6,060 bases of DNA. Source: Marinosulfonomonas sp. (lineage in GTDB: Bacteria; Pseudomonadota; Alphaproteobacteria; Rhodobacterales; Rhodobacteraceae). Within the stretch, counting starts at the first letter, position 1, and every line of letters begins with the position of its first letter. Below the pieces are notes generated by a model. It was not told the origin of the DNA. It was given only the letters and a program-made list of their open reading frames with translations, and did no database searches. Location of the stretch: contig JAHRVD010000257.1 in NCBI GenBank assembly GCA_019090845.1, positions 1 through 6,060 on the forward strand. Reading direction: 5' to 3'. This document shows positions 5,683 through 6,060 of the stretch, in pieces. A program made the position numbers and the translations under genes.

Positions 5683-6060
5683 TCAACATCGCCCAGACCC
5701 GGTGCGGCGTGAACGGCATATCAACCTGCCGGATACCCCGATCCCAGGCCACATCCATCACCGCATTTGAAACCGCGGCCAGCGCGCCGACAGTGCCGGC
5801 CTCGCCGCAGCCCTTCATGCCCATGGGATTGGCCGTTGAGGGCACCGGTTCAGTGGTAAATTTCACCCAAGGCATGTCGTCCGCTCTGGGCATTGCGTAA
5901 TCCATGAAGGTGGCGCTTAGCAACTGCCCGTCCTCGTCATAGACCACATGTTCGCTTATCGCCTGCCCAATGCCCTGCGCAACACCGCCATGCACCTGAC
6001 CTTCGGCCAGCATCGGGTTGATAAGATTTCCAAAATCATCCGTTACCGAGAATTTGACAA
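5657..6060 (-). CDS. Molybdenum hydroxylase large subunit, CoxL/xanthine dehydrogenase type (C-terminal part)
   Basis: Only the last 133 residues are present; the gene continues past the right edge and the frame is open to it. The sequence matches the C-terminal molybdopterin-binding domain of the xanthine oxidase / CO dehydrogenase large-subunit family. INPMLAEGQVHGGVAQGIGQA (about 5990-6030) is the MPT-binding segment, followed by FMDYAMPRADDMP and GMKGCGEAG, whose glutamate (codon 5803-5801) corresponds to the conserved active-site Glu near the molybdenum. The end VDMPFTPHRVW is also typical. These enzymes hydroxylate or oxidise small molecules with Mo-cytosine-dinucleotide, together with FAD and 2Fe-2S subunits that are not seen here. 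The AYRCSFR-type loop that separates true CO dehydrogenase from other members lies outside the window, so the substrate cannot be assigned. It is followed on the same strand by the overlapping DUF2235 gene. Confidence 0.93.
   Translation of the reverse strand, partial: VKFSVTDDFGNLINPMLAEGQVHGGVAQGIGQAISEHVVYDEDGQLLSATFMDYAMPRADDMPWVKFTTEPVPSTANPMGMKGCGEAGTVGALAAVSNAVMDVAWDRGIRQVDMPFTPHRVWAMLNGAKVAAE

Overview
The window looks like ordinary chromosomal DNA of an alphaproteobacterium, most likely a Rhodobacterales (Roseobacter-type) organism. This is inferred from the style of the proteins (rhomboid starting MFPIKDHNPSG, compact MetF starting MAKPRISFEFFPPK, a DUF2235 protein, a CoxL-type molybdenum hydroxylase), from dense packing with short or negative intergenic gaps, and from moderately high GC. 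No mobile element, CRISPR array or phage gene was seen.

Layout, left to right. A complete tRNA-Leu(UAA) on the minus strand, with an encoded CCA end, opens the window. A 175-base gap (91-265) holds its likely promoter. On the plus strand follow a six-helix rhomboid serine protease and a GFA-fold zinc protein that overlap by one base. Only four bases later they meet a convergent inositol-monophosphatase family gene (SuhB type). Upstream of that, on the minus strand, lies a LysR regulator that resembles MetR of enterobacteria. It is divergent from metF on the plus strand, and the shared intergenic region carries a perfect TGAA-N5-TTCA MetR-type box. A PaaI-type hotdog thioesterase follows metF with its own ribosome binding site and a possible promoter. 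Its 3' end overlaps by 33 bases the 3' end of a minus-strand DUF2235 alpha/beta hydrolase. That hydrolase gene in turn overlaps by 26 bases the end of a molybdenum hydroxylase large subunit, which runs off the right edge.

Functional links. The one clear unit is metR/metF: MetF makes 5-methyl-tetrahydrofolate for methionine synthesis, and MetR is the expected homocysteine-responsive regulator. The rhomboid and GFA genes are probably co-transcribed, and so are the molybdenum hydroxylase and DUF2235 genes. Nothing in the sequence ties these pairs to the methionine genes.

I did not find a convincing undescribed system. The points most worth checking are the metR-metF control region, the DUF2235 start (a six-A run where one extra base would create an alternative, conventionally overlapping start) and the overlapping gene ends.
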